From contig JAKSBO010000012.1 of NCBI GenBank assembly GCA_022361095.1, positions 1-8,236 of the forward strand: a stretch of DNA of 8,236 nucleotides, written 5' to 3'. Below the pieces are notes generated by a model that worked only from the letters and a program-made list of their open reading frames with translations, was not told where the DNA came from and searched no databases. The translations under genes and the position numbers were made by a program. This stretch comes from Desulfobacterales bacterium. Its GTDB lineage: Bacteria; Desulfobacterota; Desulfobacteria; Desulfobacterales; Desulfobacteraceae. This document shows positions 1 to 6,792 of this stretch, one piece after another (position 1 is the first letter of the stretch; every line of letters begins with the position of its first letter).

Positions 1-1
1 A

Positions 2-844
2 CTGGAAGCAGGTGTACATTTCGGTCATCAGACCAAACGCTGGAACCCCAAAATGAAACGGTACATTTTTGGTGCCAGGAACGGTATATACATTATCGAC
101 CTTCAGCAGACCGTCAAGCTGTACAGGCAGGCCCATGATTTTATTAAAAATATTGCCGCCAACGGTGGCGATGTCATGTTCGTGGGGACAAAAAAACAGG
201 CTTCCGAAGCCATTTATGAAGAAGCCAACAGAGCGGAAAGCTATTATGTTGAAAACCGCTGGCTGGGCGGTATGCTGACCAACTTTCAGACCATAAAAAA
301 TAATATTTCCCGTTTTCATTTTTTAAATTCCATTGAAAATGACGGCACATTGGAAAATTATCCCAAAAAAGAACAGGCAAAAATGCTTAAAGACAAGGCA
401 AAACTGGAGTTTGCCATTGGCGGTATTTCCAATATGAAAAAGTTGCCTGCAGCCCTGTTTATCATTGACTCTAAAAATGAGTCCATTGCCGTAAAAGAGG
501 CAAAGCGCCTGGGAATCCCCATTGTTGCCGTTGTAGATACCAATTGTGACCCCGATGATATCGATTATGTTATTCCCGGCAACGATGATGCCATCCGTTC
601 CATCCGCCTGTTTGCCTCCCGGGTTGCCGATGCCGTAATTGAAGGCCGCCAGATTTGGGAAGAACGGCAGCGTGCACAGTCCGACAAGGACGCCGGAGGA
701 GGAAAAGCAGCTGAAGCTTCAGGCGAAAAAATCGGTGTTGAGGTTGTCTCTGACGGTACCGATGGCCCTGTGATCGAAAAAATCAAAAGGAAAACAGCAG
801 CAGCGGAAACTTCAGAAGCCCAGGAACCTGTTGCTGCTGAATAA
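2..844 (+). CDS. rpsB: 30S ribosomal protein S2 (5'-truncated by the window)
   Basis: Ribosomal protein S2 is a component of the small ribosomal subunit, needed for S1 binding and translation initiation. The open frame runs back from the first ATG at position 53 to the window edge. The residues encoded before it ([17 protein letters not shown]) are typical S2 sequence, so the true start lies upstream, probably by about nine codons. Visible family marks are [26 protein letters not shown] and the second S2 signature from PAALFIID to KRLGIP. The protein shows 280 residues here and would total roughly 290, against about 241 in E. coli. The excess is a low-complexity tail rich in Ala, Glu, Gly and Lys from about position 670 to the TAA stop. 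S2 often represses its own operon through the mRNA leader, but that leader is outside the window. Identity is certain; only the start is missing. Confidence 0.98.
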   Translation: MEAGVHFGHQTKRWNPKMKRYIFGARNGIYIIDLQQTVKLYRQAHDFIKNIAANGGDVMFVGTKKQASEAIYEEANRAESYYVENRWLGGMLTNFQTIKNNISRFHFLNSIENDGTLENYPKKEQAKMLKDKAKLEFAIGGISNMKKLPAALFIIDSKNESIAVKEAKRLGIPIVAVVDTNCDPDDIDYVIPGNDDAIRSIRLFASRVADAVIEGRQIWEERQRAQSDKDAGGGKAAEASGEKIGVEVVSDGTDGPVIEKIKRKTAAAETSEAQEPVAAE

Positions 845-877
845 CAGGCAAAGGTTGATATCGTCTGTTTAAATTAA

Positions 878-899
878 ATTGTGGGGCGTGCCCCACAAT
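878..899 (+). terminator. Perfect 9-bp hairpin in the rpsB-tsf gap (possible attenuator, weak terminator or processing site)
   Basis: ATTGTGGGG (878-886) and CCCCACAAT (891-899) are exact reverse complements around a CGTG loop, 33 bases after the rpsB stop. The bases downstream (GAAGACGAAAAAG) contain no T-tract, so it does not look like a complete intrinsic terminator on the + strand. Read on the minus strand it is followed by TTTAATTTAAAC, which is more terminator-like, but no convincing minus-strand gene ends here. In E. coli the rpsB-tsf gap holds an attenuating terminator that lowers tsf transcription; a similar role, or an RNA end-protecting or processing role, is inferred. The stem itself is certain; its function is not. 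Confidence 0.4.
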
Positions 900-910
900 G
901 AAGACGAAAA

Positions 911-960
911 AGTAATTCAATAACTTAAATGTTATTTAAAAGTACGAATAATATAGATTC
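911..960 (+). promoter_or_regulatory. AT-rich stretch before tsf with a small inverted repeat and a weak promoter-like box
   Basis: This stretch is far richer in A and T than the coding sequence around it. It holds the inverted repeat AATAAC (919-924) / GTTATT (931-936) around a TTAAAT loop, and a -10-like TAATAT at 949-954. No good -35 box lies at the expected distance, so a separate tsf promoter is only a possibility. The region could instead be an unstructured leader that favours ribosome loading. Confidence 0.2.
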
Positions 961-976
961 AAAATATCTGATATAA

Positions 977-982
977 AAGGAG
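977..982 (+). promoter_or_regulatory. Strong ribosome binding site of tsf
   Basis: AAGGAG lies 8 bases before the tsf ATG at 991. It is the best Shine-Dalgarno match in the window and fixes the start. It fits a gene that must be highly translated without coupling to rpsB. Confidence 0.85.
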
Positions 983-990
983 CTTACAAA

Positions 991-1587
991 ATGGCTGAAA
1001 TTACTGCACAAATGGTAAAGGAGCTTCGTGAAGCCACCGGGTCGGGGATTATGGACTGCAAAAGAGTCCTGGCCGAAGCGGACGGGAATATGGATAAGGC
1101 AATTGAGCTTTTGCGTAAAAAAGGCCTGGCCAAAGCCGCCAAGCGCGCAGGGCGGTCCACCAGTGAAGGCATTATTTACTCCTATATCCACACCGGTGCA
1201 AAACTGGGTGTGCTGCTTGAAGTGAATTGCGAATCTGATTTTGTGGCAAAAACCGAAAACTTTGAAAATTTTGCCAAAGATATTGCCATGCACATTGCTG
1301 CTGCAAATCCGGCTGGCCTGGTTCCCGAAGACGTGGATCAATCCATTATCGAAAAGGAGCGTGAGATCTATCGCGCCCAGATGCTGGAGGAAGGAAAACC
1401 GGAAAATATCATTGACAAAATCGTGGACGGCAAGGTGGAAAAATTTTACAAAGAAGTTTGCCTGTTAAGCCAGCAGTACATTAAAGATCCCCAGAAAACC
1501 GTTGAAGATGTTCTCAAGGAAACCATCGGGAAAATCGGCGAAAATATTCAGATTAGAAGATTTGCACGCTTCCAGATAGGAGAATAA
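991..1587 (+). CDS. tsf: Translation elongation factor Ts, short form
   Basis: EF-Ts is the cytoplasmic nucleotide exchange factor that removes GDP from EF-Tu so that it can be reloaded with GTP. The N-terminal UBA-like helical domain (about residues 1-55) carries the first family signature, [16 protein letters not shown] (12-27). The EF-Tu contact motif appears as [11 protein letters not shown] (77-87), with Ser in place of the usual Thr of TDFV. HIAA (101-104) follows. The C-terminus, [16 protein letters not shown], is typical of the family. At 198 residues it is much shorter than the 283-residue E. coli protein and matches the compact form known from Thermus and many other bacteria, with one core subdomain reduced. 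The ATG at 991 has AAGGAG 8 bases upstream. It follows rpsB after 146 bases and precedes pyrH by 4 bases. Confidence 0.97.
   Translation: MAEITAQMVKELREATGSGIMDCKRVLAEADGNMDKAIELLRKKGLAKAAKRAGRSTSEGIIYSYIHTGAKLGVLLEVNCESDFVAKTENFENFAKDIAMHIAAANPAGLVPEDVDQSIIEKEREIYRAQMLEEGKPENIIDKIVDGKVEKFYKEVCLLSQQYIKDPQKTVEDVLKETIGKIGENIQIRRFARFQIGE
1578..1582 (+). promoter_or_regulatory. Ribosome binding site supporting the TTG start of pyrH
   Basis: AGGAG sits inside the last codons of tsf, 9 bases before TTG at 1592. No ATG near this position would give the conserved PyrH N-terminus, so this site decides the start. Confidence 0.75.
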
Positions 1588-1591
1588 TCGC

Positions 1592-2326
1592 TTGGATACG
1601 AAACCTGAGTTTCAACGGGTTCTGATCAAGTTAAGTGGCGAAGCCTTGATGGGTAATCAGGGCTTCGGCATTACGCCCGAGATGATAAACTATGTGGCGG
1701 ATGAAGTGGCCAAAGTGTTTCATCTGGGCATGGAAATTTCAATTGTTGTGGGTGGCGGCAATATCTTTCGCGGGGTGGCAGGGTCCTCTGCCGGAATGGA
1801 CCGGACATCTGCCGATAATATGGGCATGCTGGCCACTGTGATCAACAGTCTGGCTTTATGTGATGCCTTGGAAAAGCACGACATTCCCACAAGGGTCCAG
1901 TCCGCCATTCGCATGGACAGGGTGGCTGAGCCTTTTATTCGCAGAAGAGCCATCCGCCATCTGGAAAAAGGCCGTGTGGTGATATTTGCCGCCGGTACCG
2001 GAAACCCTTACTTTACAACGGACACGGCAGCAGTTCTTCGCGCCAACGAGATCCGTGCCCAAATCCTTTTCAAAGCCACCCAGGTGGATGGCGTGTATGA
2101 CAAGGATCCCCATATTCATGATGATGCTGTAATGTTTGATAAGCTGTCGTATATGCGGGTGATTGAAAAACAGCTTCATGTCATGGATATGACAGCTATA
2201 TCCCTTGCCATGGAGCATGATCTTCCTTTACAGGTGCTTAACCTGCACAAGGCCGGTAATATTTATAAAGCGGCCACGGGCGGAAAAATCGGTACACGGA
2301 TTTATAATAAATTAAAGGACGTGTGA
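1592..2326 (+). CDS. pyrH: UMP kinase (uridylate kinase)
   Basis: PyrH phosphorylates UMP to UDP with ATP, feeding RNA, DNA and UDP-sugar synthesis. It is a cytoplasmic hexamer of the amino-acid kinase fold. Visible motifs are the N-terminal KLSGEAL (13-19), the glycine loop GGGN (54-57) with FRG, the helix around [16 protein letters not shown] (74-89), [13 protein letters not shown] (135-147) for UMP and phosphate contacts, and DGVYDKDP (166-173) near the ATP site. The length, 244 residues, is normal (E. coli 241). The start is TTG at 1592, supported by AGGAG 9 bases upstream and by the position of the KLSGE motif. It is 4 bases after tsf and 2 bases before frr, so it is surely on the same transcript and possibly translated by ribosomes reinitiating after tsf. 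The enzyme family is usually controlled by UTP and GTP at the protein level. Confidence 0.97.
   Translation: MDTKPEFQRVLIKLSGEALMGNQGFGITPEMINYVADEVAKVFHLGMEISIVVGGGNIFRGVAGSSAGMDRTSADNMGMLATVINSLALCDALEKHDIPTRVQSAIRMDRVAEPFIRRRAIRHLEKGRVVIFAAGTGNPYFTTDTAAVLRANEIRAQILFKATQVDGVYDKDPHIHDDAVMFDKLSYMRVIEKQLHVMDMTAISLAMEHDLPLQVLNLHKAGNIYKAATGGKIGTRIYNKLKDV
2314..2319 (+). promoter_or_regulatory. Ribosome binding site choosing the ATG start of frr
   Basis: AAAGGA lies 9 bases before ATG 2329 but only 3 bases before the in-frame GTG at 2323. The spacing favours the ATG. Confidence 0.7.
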
Positions 2327-2328
2327 AT

Positions 2329-2886
2329 ATGATTAATGAAGTGCTTGAAGAAACCAGGGACCGCATGGGCAAATCTGAGAAAGCCTTTGAAACTGAGCTT
2401 GGCAAAGTACGCACAGGAAGAGCTTCCCAGTCCATGCTTGACAACGTCAGGGTCGATTACTACGGCACCCAGACCCCACTTCCCCAGATGGCGACTGTAT
2501 CTGTGCCCGAAAGTCGCCTGCTTACCGTAAAACCATGGGATGCTTCGGTTATCAATGAGGTGGAAAAGGCCATATTAAAAGCCAATATTGGGCTGACACC
2601 TTCCAATGATGGTAAGCTGATTCGCATTTCCATTCCGCCGTTGACCGAAGAGCGTAGAAAAGAGATCGTAAAAAGCGTGGCCAAAACCTGTGAAGAGTTC
2701 AAGGTGGCTGTCAGAAACATTCGCCGTGATTCCAATGAGATGCTCAAGGATCTCCAAAAAGAGGGTGATATTTCCGAAGACGACAGTTTTAAGGCCCAGA
2801 AACAGGTCCAGGAGCTGACGGACGCGTCCATTAAGAAACTGGATGAAATTTTTGCCGACAAGGAAAAAGAGATCCTTGAAGTCTGA
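2329..2886 (+). CDS. frr: Ribosome recycling factor
   Basis: RRF works with EF-G to split the post-termination ribosome and release mRNA and tRNA. The chosen ATG at 2329 gives 185 residues, exactly the usual family length; the in-frame GTG at 2323 would add two residues and has poor ribosome binding site spacing. Family features in order are the first helix (INEVLEETRDRMGKSEKAFETEL), the segment VRTGRAS with the following VDYYGTQTPL, then PWD, and IRISIPPLTEERRKEIVK (about 101-118). After these come the long helices with RNIRRDSNEML, and the C-terminal pair ending in KKLDEIFADKEKEILEV. These correspond to the three-helix bundle plus the small beta domain. pyrH ends 2 bases upstream. The end of the gene overlaps the likely TTG start of uppS. 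No unusual residue was seen. Confidence 0.97.
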   Translation: MINEVLEETRDRMGKSEKAFETELGKVRTGRASQSMLDNVRVDYYGTQTPLPQMATVSVPESRLLTVKPWDASVINEVEKAILKANIGLTPSNDGKLIRISIPPLTEERRKEIVKSVAKTCEEFKVAVRNIRRDSNEMLKDLQKEGDISEDDSFKAQKQVQELTDASIKKLDEIFADKEKEILEV

Positions 2887-3619
2887 TTCTACGATTCAGG
2901 TGCCCGGCGGACTGGATTTAAATACGATTCCCGAACATGTGGCGTGCATCATGGACGGAAACGGCCGTTGGGCAAAAAAAAGGCTGATGAACCGGGTTAA
3001 AGGTCATGAGCAGGGGGCGCAAACCGTTGAAGAGATCGTCATGGCCTCTAGGGAAGTAGGCATTAAGGTACTTACCTTGTATGCATTCTCCACGGAAAAC
3101 TGGGCAAGACCCAAGGAAGAGGTCAAGGCCCTGATGCATCTGCTTAAACGGTTCCTTAAAAATAAAACTGAAAAACTGCAGAAAAAAGATATCCGGCTCA
3201 ATTTCATCGGTCAGACATACCGGCTGCCCGGCGATGTCCGGGACCAAGCGGAACAGGCCATGGCTGCCACACAGAAAAATTCTGCCATGATCTTAAATCT
3301 GGCCATCAGTTATGGGGCACGTGAAGAGATTACCATGGCGGTTCAACAGATTGCCGCCAAAGTCAAATCCGGAAGCCTTGATCCCGAAGAGATTACGGAC
3401 ACAACGGTTTCCGGGCACCTTTATACAGCCGGCATGCCCGACCCTGACCTTATAATCCGAACCTCTGCTGAGTTCAGGCTTTCCAATTTTCTTATGTGGC
3501 AGGCTGCATATTCTGAATTTGCCTTTATACCGACACTCTGGCCGGATTTTACCCGGCAGGCGTTTTATGAGGTATTAATTGATTACCAGCAGCGGGATCG
3601 GCGTTTCGGAAAGGTATGA
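2876..3619 (+). CDS. uppS: Undecaprenyl diphosphate synthase (cis-prenyltransferase)
   Basis: UppS adds isopentenyl units in cis to farnesyl diphosphate, making the C55 lipid carrier for peptidoglycan and O-antigen. The catalytic motif MDGNGRWA carries Asp27 in the numbering used here. Further marks are LYAFSTENWARP (68-79), ISYGAR (144-149), and PDPDLIIRTSAEFRLSNF with the diphosphate-binding arginines and serine, followed by WQAAYSEF. One point is unusual: the family mostly has RTSGE where this has RTSAE. The start is uncertain. TTG at 2876 gives 247 residues, has AAGGA 11 bases upstream and overlaps frr by 11 bases. ATG at 2843 would give 258 residues with a long frr overlap and no clear ribosome binding site. 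GTG at 2900 would avoid overlap but also lacks a site. It runs into cdsA by ATGA. Confidence 0.94.
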   Translation: MKSDSTIQVPGGLDLNTIPEHVACIMDGNGRWAKKRLMNRVKGHEQGAQTVEEIVMASREVGIKVLTLYAFSTENWARPKEEVKALMHLLKRFLKNKTEKLQKKDIRLNFIGQTYRLPGDVRDQAEQAMAATQKNSAMILNLAISYGAREEITMAVQQIAAKVKSGSLDPEEITDTTVSGHLYTAGMPDPDLIIRTSAEFRLSNFLMWQAAYSEFAFIPTLWPDFTRQAFYEVLIDYQQRDRRFGKV

Positions 3620-4434
3620 TGCAGCATTTCAAACGGTGGCTCACGGCATTAATCCTTATTCCCTTTTTGCTTTGGGCCATTATCAAAGGCTCTATTCTGG
3701 TTTTTGCCGCCCTGGTATCCGTGGTATCTGTTTTTGCGATACATGAATATTTTGATATTATCTGTGCCAACGACACCGACACCATTTCCAAGACCACACG
3801 CCTTATTTCCTATTCCGCCTGTACGGCATTGATCATGGGGGCGTGCTTAGGGTCCTGGCCGGTCCTTTTTTTTATTCTTGCCCTGGATATGATGGCCCTT
3901 TGTGTGTTCGTTCTGGCGCGTTTTTCTACTGTGCCGCATATTTTTGACCTGGTGGCCCGGCAGGTTCTCGGTATTGTCTATATTCCTTTGTCTTTGGCAC
4001 TTCTGGTTTTTATCCGGAACTCAAATGCCGGGGCTTTGTGGGTGATCTGGTTACTCATTGTCTGCTTTGCCAATGATACGGGTGCGCTGTACGTTGGAAC
4101 ATTTAAGGGAAAACACAAACTTTCGCCTAACATCAGTCCCAATAAAACCATTGAAGGGGCTGTGGGGGGACTGGTGACTGCGTTGGCGGCAGGACTGTTG
4201 TTCAGTTTGGTTTTTTTCCAGGATTTTTCCCTTGCCCTGCGCAGTATACCCTGCGCCGTCTGCATTGCCGCGGCAGGTCAAATCGGGGATCTTTTTGAGT
4301 CTGCCATGAAACGGGTCGGCCATATTAAAGATTCGGGGAAAATTTTACCGGGGCACGGTGGTATGCTGGACCGTATTGACGGGGTGCTTCTGGCCATTCC
4401 GGTCTTCTATTTTTTTAAGGTGTTTGTCCTGTGA
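3616..4434 (+). CDS. cdsA: Phosphatidate cytidylyltransferase (CDP-diglyceride synthase)
   Basis: CdsA makes CDP-diacylglycerol from phosphatidic acid and CTP in the inner membrane, the branch point for bacterial phospholipids. The 272-residue protein is mostly hydrophobic, with several membrane segments (for example residues 9-22, 26-42, 66-101, 117-133, 139-151 and 182-201). The diagnostic C-terminal signature is complete at 229-255: SAMKR, then KDSGK, LPGHGG, and the acidic LDRID. FANDTGALYVG (151-161) and the KLSPNISPNKTIEG loop (168-181) are also typical. The start overlaps the uppS stop (ATGA at 3616). A second ATG directly follows at 3619 and has somewhat better spacing from GGAAAGG (3608-3614), so the protein may begin one residue later. 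The gene ends in a GTGA overlap with dxr, so the two are probably translationally coupled. Confidence 0.96.
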   Translation: MMQHFKRWLTALILIPFLLWAIIKGSILVFAALVSVVSVFAIHEYFDIICANDTDTISKTTRLISYSACTALIMGACLGSWPVLFFILALDMMALCVFVLARFSTVPHIFDLVARQVLGIVYIPLSLALLVFIRNSNAGALWVIWLLIVCFANDTGALYVGTFKGKHKLSPNISPNKTIEGAVGGLVTALAAGLLFSLVFFQDFSLALRSIPCAVCIAAAGQIGDLFESAMKRVGHIKDSGKILPGHGGMLDRIDGVLLAIPVFYFFKVFVL

Positions 4435-5594
4435 AATCGCTCACCATACTGGGCTCCACAGGTTCCATCGGTACCTCAGCCCTTAAAGTGGTGGGCAGGC
4501 ATCCGGACAGGTTTACCGTCAAATGTATGACCTGTGCCACAAATATTGATCTTCTTGCTGTCCAGATAAAACAATTTAAGCCGGATATGGTCGCCGTACT
4601 GGACGAACAGTGTGCAGACCGCCTGTCAAAATTGCTGTCAGGCCGTTTCTGTCCTGAAATCCTATGGGGTGAATCTGGTTTTATTTGCGCAGCCCAATGG
4701 GCAGATTCGGATATGGTGCTTGCCGCCATGGTGGGGGCTGCCGGGCTTGTCCCGGCCCTTGCCGCCATTGACGCCGGTAAGCAAATTGCCCTTGCCAACA
4801 AGGAAACCCTGGTCATGGCAGGCGACATCGTAATGGCACGTGCACGTGAAAAAGGGGTGGATATCCTGCCTGTGGATTCCGAGCACTGCGCCATATTTCA
4901 ATGCCTGCAGGGAAACCGGAAGCGTGACCTAAAAAAGATTTTTCTCACGGCATCAGGCGGCCCTTTCAGGACTCTGGCCTATGATCAATTCAGGCAGATT
5001 ACCCCTGCCCAGGCCCTGGATCATCCCACATGGGACATGGGGGCTAAGATTTCCATTGATTCGGCCACCCTCATGAACAAAGCCCTTGAAGTTATTGAAG
5101 CGGTCCGGCTATTTGATGTCAATGTTGATCAGATTCAGGTGGTCATTCACCCCCAAAGCATTGTTCATTCAATGGTTGGCTTCAAAGACGGCGGTATTAT
5201 GGCACAATTGGGAGAGCCTGATATGATGCATGCCATTGCCTACGCCTTCTCCTATCCGGCACGTGTGGATCTTGACTTAAATTTTCCTGATTTTGCCGCC
5301 CTGTCCGGATTGACCTTTGATAATCCTGATACAAACCGCTTCCCATCCCTGGGATTTGCCTGTGAAGCCTGCCGCAGGGGCGGGACCCTGCCTGCCGTTA
5401 TGAATGCGGCCAATGAAATTGCCGTTGACGCTTTCCTTAAAAAACGTATCGGCTTTCCGAATATTTTTACCCTGATTCGTGAGGTCATGGATGCCCATAC
5501 CTGCATTGACAATCCTGAGCTTTCAGGTATTATTGAGGCGGATCGATGGGCCAGGGAAAAGACACAATTTTTGGCCCGGCATCTTCATGTCTGA
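4431..5594 (+). CDS. dxr: 1-deoxy-D-xylulose 5-phosphate reductoisomerase
   Basis: Dxr (IspC) converts DXP to 2-C-methyl-D-erythritol 4-phosphate with NADPH and a divalent metal, the first committed step of the MEP isoprenoid pathway in the cytoplasm. It is the target of fosmidomycin. The NADPH loop GSTGSIG is at 8-14. Other marks are LANKETLVMAG (121-131), the metal ligands in VDSEH (Asp149, Glu151) and Glu220 in NKALE, TASGGPFR (173-180), the flexible-loop region HPTWDMG (198-204) and HPQSIVHSMV (240-249). The length, 387 residues, is near the family norm of about 398. The start is GTG at 4431, overlapping the cdsA stop by four bases, with AAGG 10 bases upstream; the conserved N-terminus begins immediately, so no other start fits. 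It supplies isoprenoid units that UppS, encoded just upstream, consumes. A 115-base spacer follows. Confidence 0.97.
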   Translation: MKSLTILGSTGSIGTSALKVVGRHPDRFTVKCMTCATNIDLLAVQIKQFKPDMVAVLDEQCADRLSKLLSGRFCPEILWGESGFICAAQWADSDMVLAAMVGAAGLVPALAAIDAGKQIALANKETLVMAGDIVMARAREKGVDILPVDSEHCAIFQCLQGNRKRDLKKIFLTASGGPFRTLAYDQFRQITPAQALDHPTWDMGAKISIDSATLMNKALEVIEAVRLFDVNVDQIQVVIHPQSIVHSMVGFKDGGIMAQLGEPDMMHAIAYAFSYPARVDLDLNFPDFAALSGLTFDNPDTNRFPSLGFACEACRRGGTLPAVMNAANEIAVDAFLKKRIGFPNIFTLIREVMDAHTCIDNPELSGIIEADRWAREKTQFLARHLHV

Positions 5595-5709
5595 ACAAAA
5601 AACCACCCCATTTGCTGCGTTGCAAGTAGTTATGTGTTTGGATAACTTTGCGGCCGAACATAAAGGGTCTTGGGGCAGACACTAGGTAACAAATTTTAGG
5701 AAAATCGAT
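5595..5709 (+). other. dxr-rseP spacer of 115 bases, no gene seen
   Basis: This spacer interrupts an operon in which most neighbours touch or overlap. It contains a 6-bp inverted repeat, AGTTAT (5628-5633) / ATAACT (5642-5647), a short TTGC/GCAA pair (5612-5615 / 5622-5625) and the palindrome CGGCCG (5651-5656). No T-tract terminator and no convincing promoter boxes are visible. The last part carries AGGA (5698-5701), 8 bases before the rseP ATG, a good ribosome binding site. The middle could be a dispersed intergenic repeat, but this window has only one copy, so that is inference. Confidence 0.5.
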
Positions 5710-6792
5710 ATGGGATACTCTTTTTTTGCATTTATCATTGTCATCGGCGTATTGGTTTTTGTCCATGAATTGGGTCATTTCCTTGCCGCCCGGGCTTGCG
5801 GTGTCGGGGTTGAGGTTTTTTCCCTTGGGTTCGGGCCAAAGATTTTCAAAATTAAACGGGGGCTGACCGAATATTGTATCTCAGCCATTCCTTTGGGCGG
5901 GTACGTGAAGATGACCGGGGAGGAACCCGGCGCCGCCGAGAGCCTGACGGAAAAAGACCGTCATCTCTCCTTTACCCATAAAACGGTGGGACAAAGAGCC
6001 CTGATTGCCGCAGCCGGCCCGGCATTTAATTTTTTTCTGGCCGTCGTGATTTTCTACCTTTTATATCAAACCATCGGCGTTTACATGGGACTGCCCCAAG
6101 TCGGCCAGGTGGTGGATAAGTCTGCGGCCTTGGCGGCAGGCATTAAAAAGGGGGATGTGATCAAGGAAATTGACAGCATCCCGGTTCACTCTTTTGAGGA
6201 TATCTCCCGGATTGTGTCCAAAAGCGAGGGCAGGCCTTTGACCTTTCTTGTGGAACGGGAAGGCGAGGTGCAGTCCTTTAGGATTACACCCCGGACCCAT
6301 GAAGAGAAAAATTTGTTCGGGGAAACCGTGAACAGGTATGTGATTGGTATTATCGGTACCGGAGAGACCTTTCATCACCCGTTAAACCCAATTGAAGCTG
6401 CGGTACGGGCTGTCTCCGATACCTACGGGATGGTGAAATTGACGATTTTGTCCGTGGTGAAAATGTTCACCGGGGCCGTGTCTGCCGATAACCTGGGCGG
6501 ACCTATCATGATTGCCAAAATGGCCGGTGACCAGGCCAAGGCCGGGTTTGAAAATTTTGTATGGTTTATCGCGCTCATCTCTGTAAATCTTGGCATCATC
6601 AACCTGTTCCCCATCCCGGTTTTAGATGGGGGGCATCTTTTGTTTTTAAGTATTGAGGCGGTTAAAGGCAGCCCTGTCAGTACCCGGGTGCGTGAGAAAA
6701 TGGTTCAATTCGGGGCCGCTGTGCTGATGACTTTAATGATCTTTGTCTTTTATAATGACATAGTCAAATTATTCAACGGTGGATTACAATGA
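5710..6792 (+). CDS. rseP: Site-2 intramembrane zinc metalloprotease RseP
   Basis: RseP-type proteases cut transmembrane segments inside the inner membrane, releasing membrane-held regulators such as anti-sigma factors and clearing remnant signal peptides. The zinc motif HELGH (19-23) lies in the first membrane helix, with Glu20 as catalytic base. The third zinc ligand is in NLFPIPVLDGGH (298-309), Asp306. PLGGYVKM (61-68) and GPAFNFFLAVVIF (103-115) are typical. One PDZ domain spans about 128-195. At 360 residues it is about 90 shorter than E. coli RseP (450 residues, two PDZ domains) and resembles the single-PDZ form found in many other bacteria. The ATG at 5710 has AGGA 8 bases upstream. 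No anti-sigma factor gene lies beside it, so its substrates cannot be read from context. It ends in an ATGA overlap with purL. Confidence 0.96.
   Translation: MGYSFFAFIIVIGVLVFVHELGHFLAARACGVGVEVFSLGFGPKIFKIKRGLTEYCISAIPLGGYVKMTGEEPGAAESLTEKDRHLSFTHKTVGQRALIAAAGPAFNFFLAVVIFYLLYQTIGVYMGLPQVGQVVDKSAALAAGIKKGDVIKEIDSIPVHSFEDISRIVSKSEGRPLTFLVEREGEVQSFRITPRTHEEKNLFGETVNRYVIGIIGTGETFHHPLNPIEAAVRAVSDTYGMVKLTILSVVKMFTGAVSADNLGGPIMIAKMAGDQAKAGFENFVWFIALISVNLGIINLFPIPVLDGGHLLFLSIEAVKGSPVSTRVREKMVQFGAAVLMTLMIFVFYNDIVKLFNGGLQ

Noticed and set aside
925..1341. A 138-codon minus-strand open frame opposite the start of tsf
   Set aside because: It is antisense to the well-supported EF-Ts gene, has no recognisable domain, and no ribosome binding site was evident.
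4415..4894. A 159-codon open frame on the minus strand opposite the start of dxr
   Set aside because: It lies wholly opposite cdsA/dxr coding sequence, and its protein is a low-complexity Ser/Ala/Arg-rich string with no family motif. It is the antisense shadow of a real gene.
5620..5648. A promoter for rseP made of TTGCAA and TAACTT with a 17-base spacer
   Set aside because: Both boxes match the consensus poorly, and such matches are expected by chance in a spacer of this size. No sigma-E-like boxes were seen either.
5530..5778. A minus-strand 82-codon frame across the dxr-rseP spacer
   Set aside because: It extends into both conserved flanking genes on the opposite strand and has no recognisable motif. 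It might reflect a repeat in the spacer but does not support a gene.
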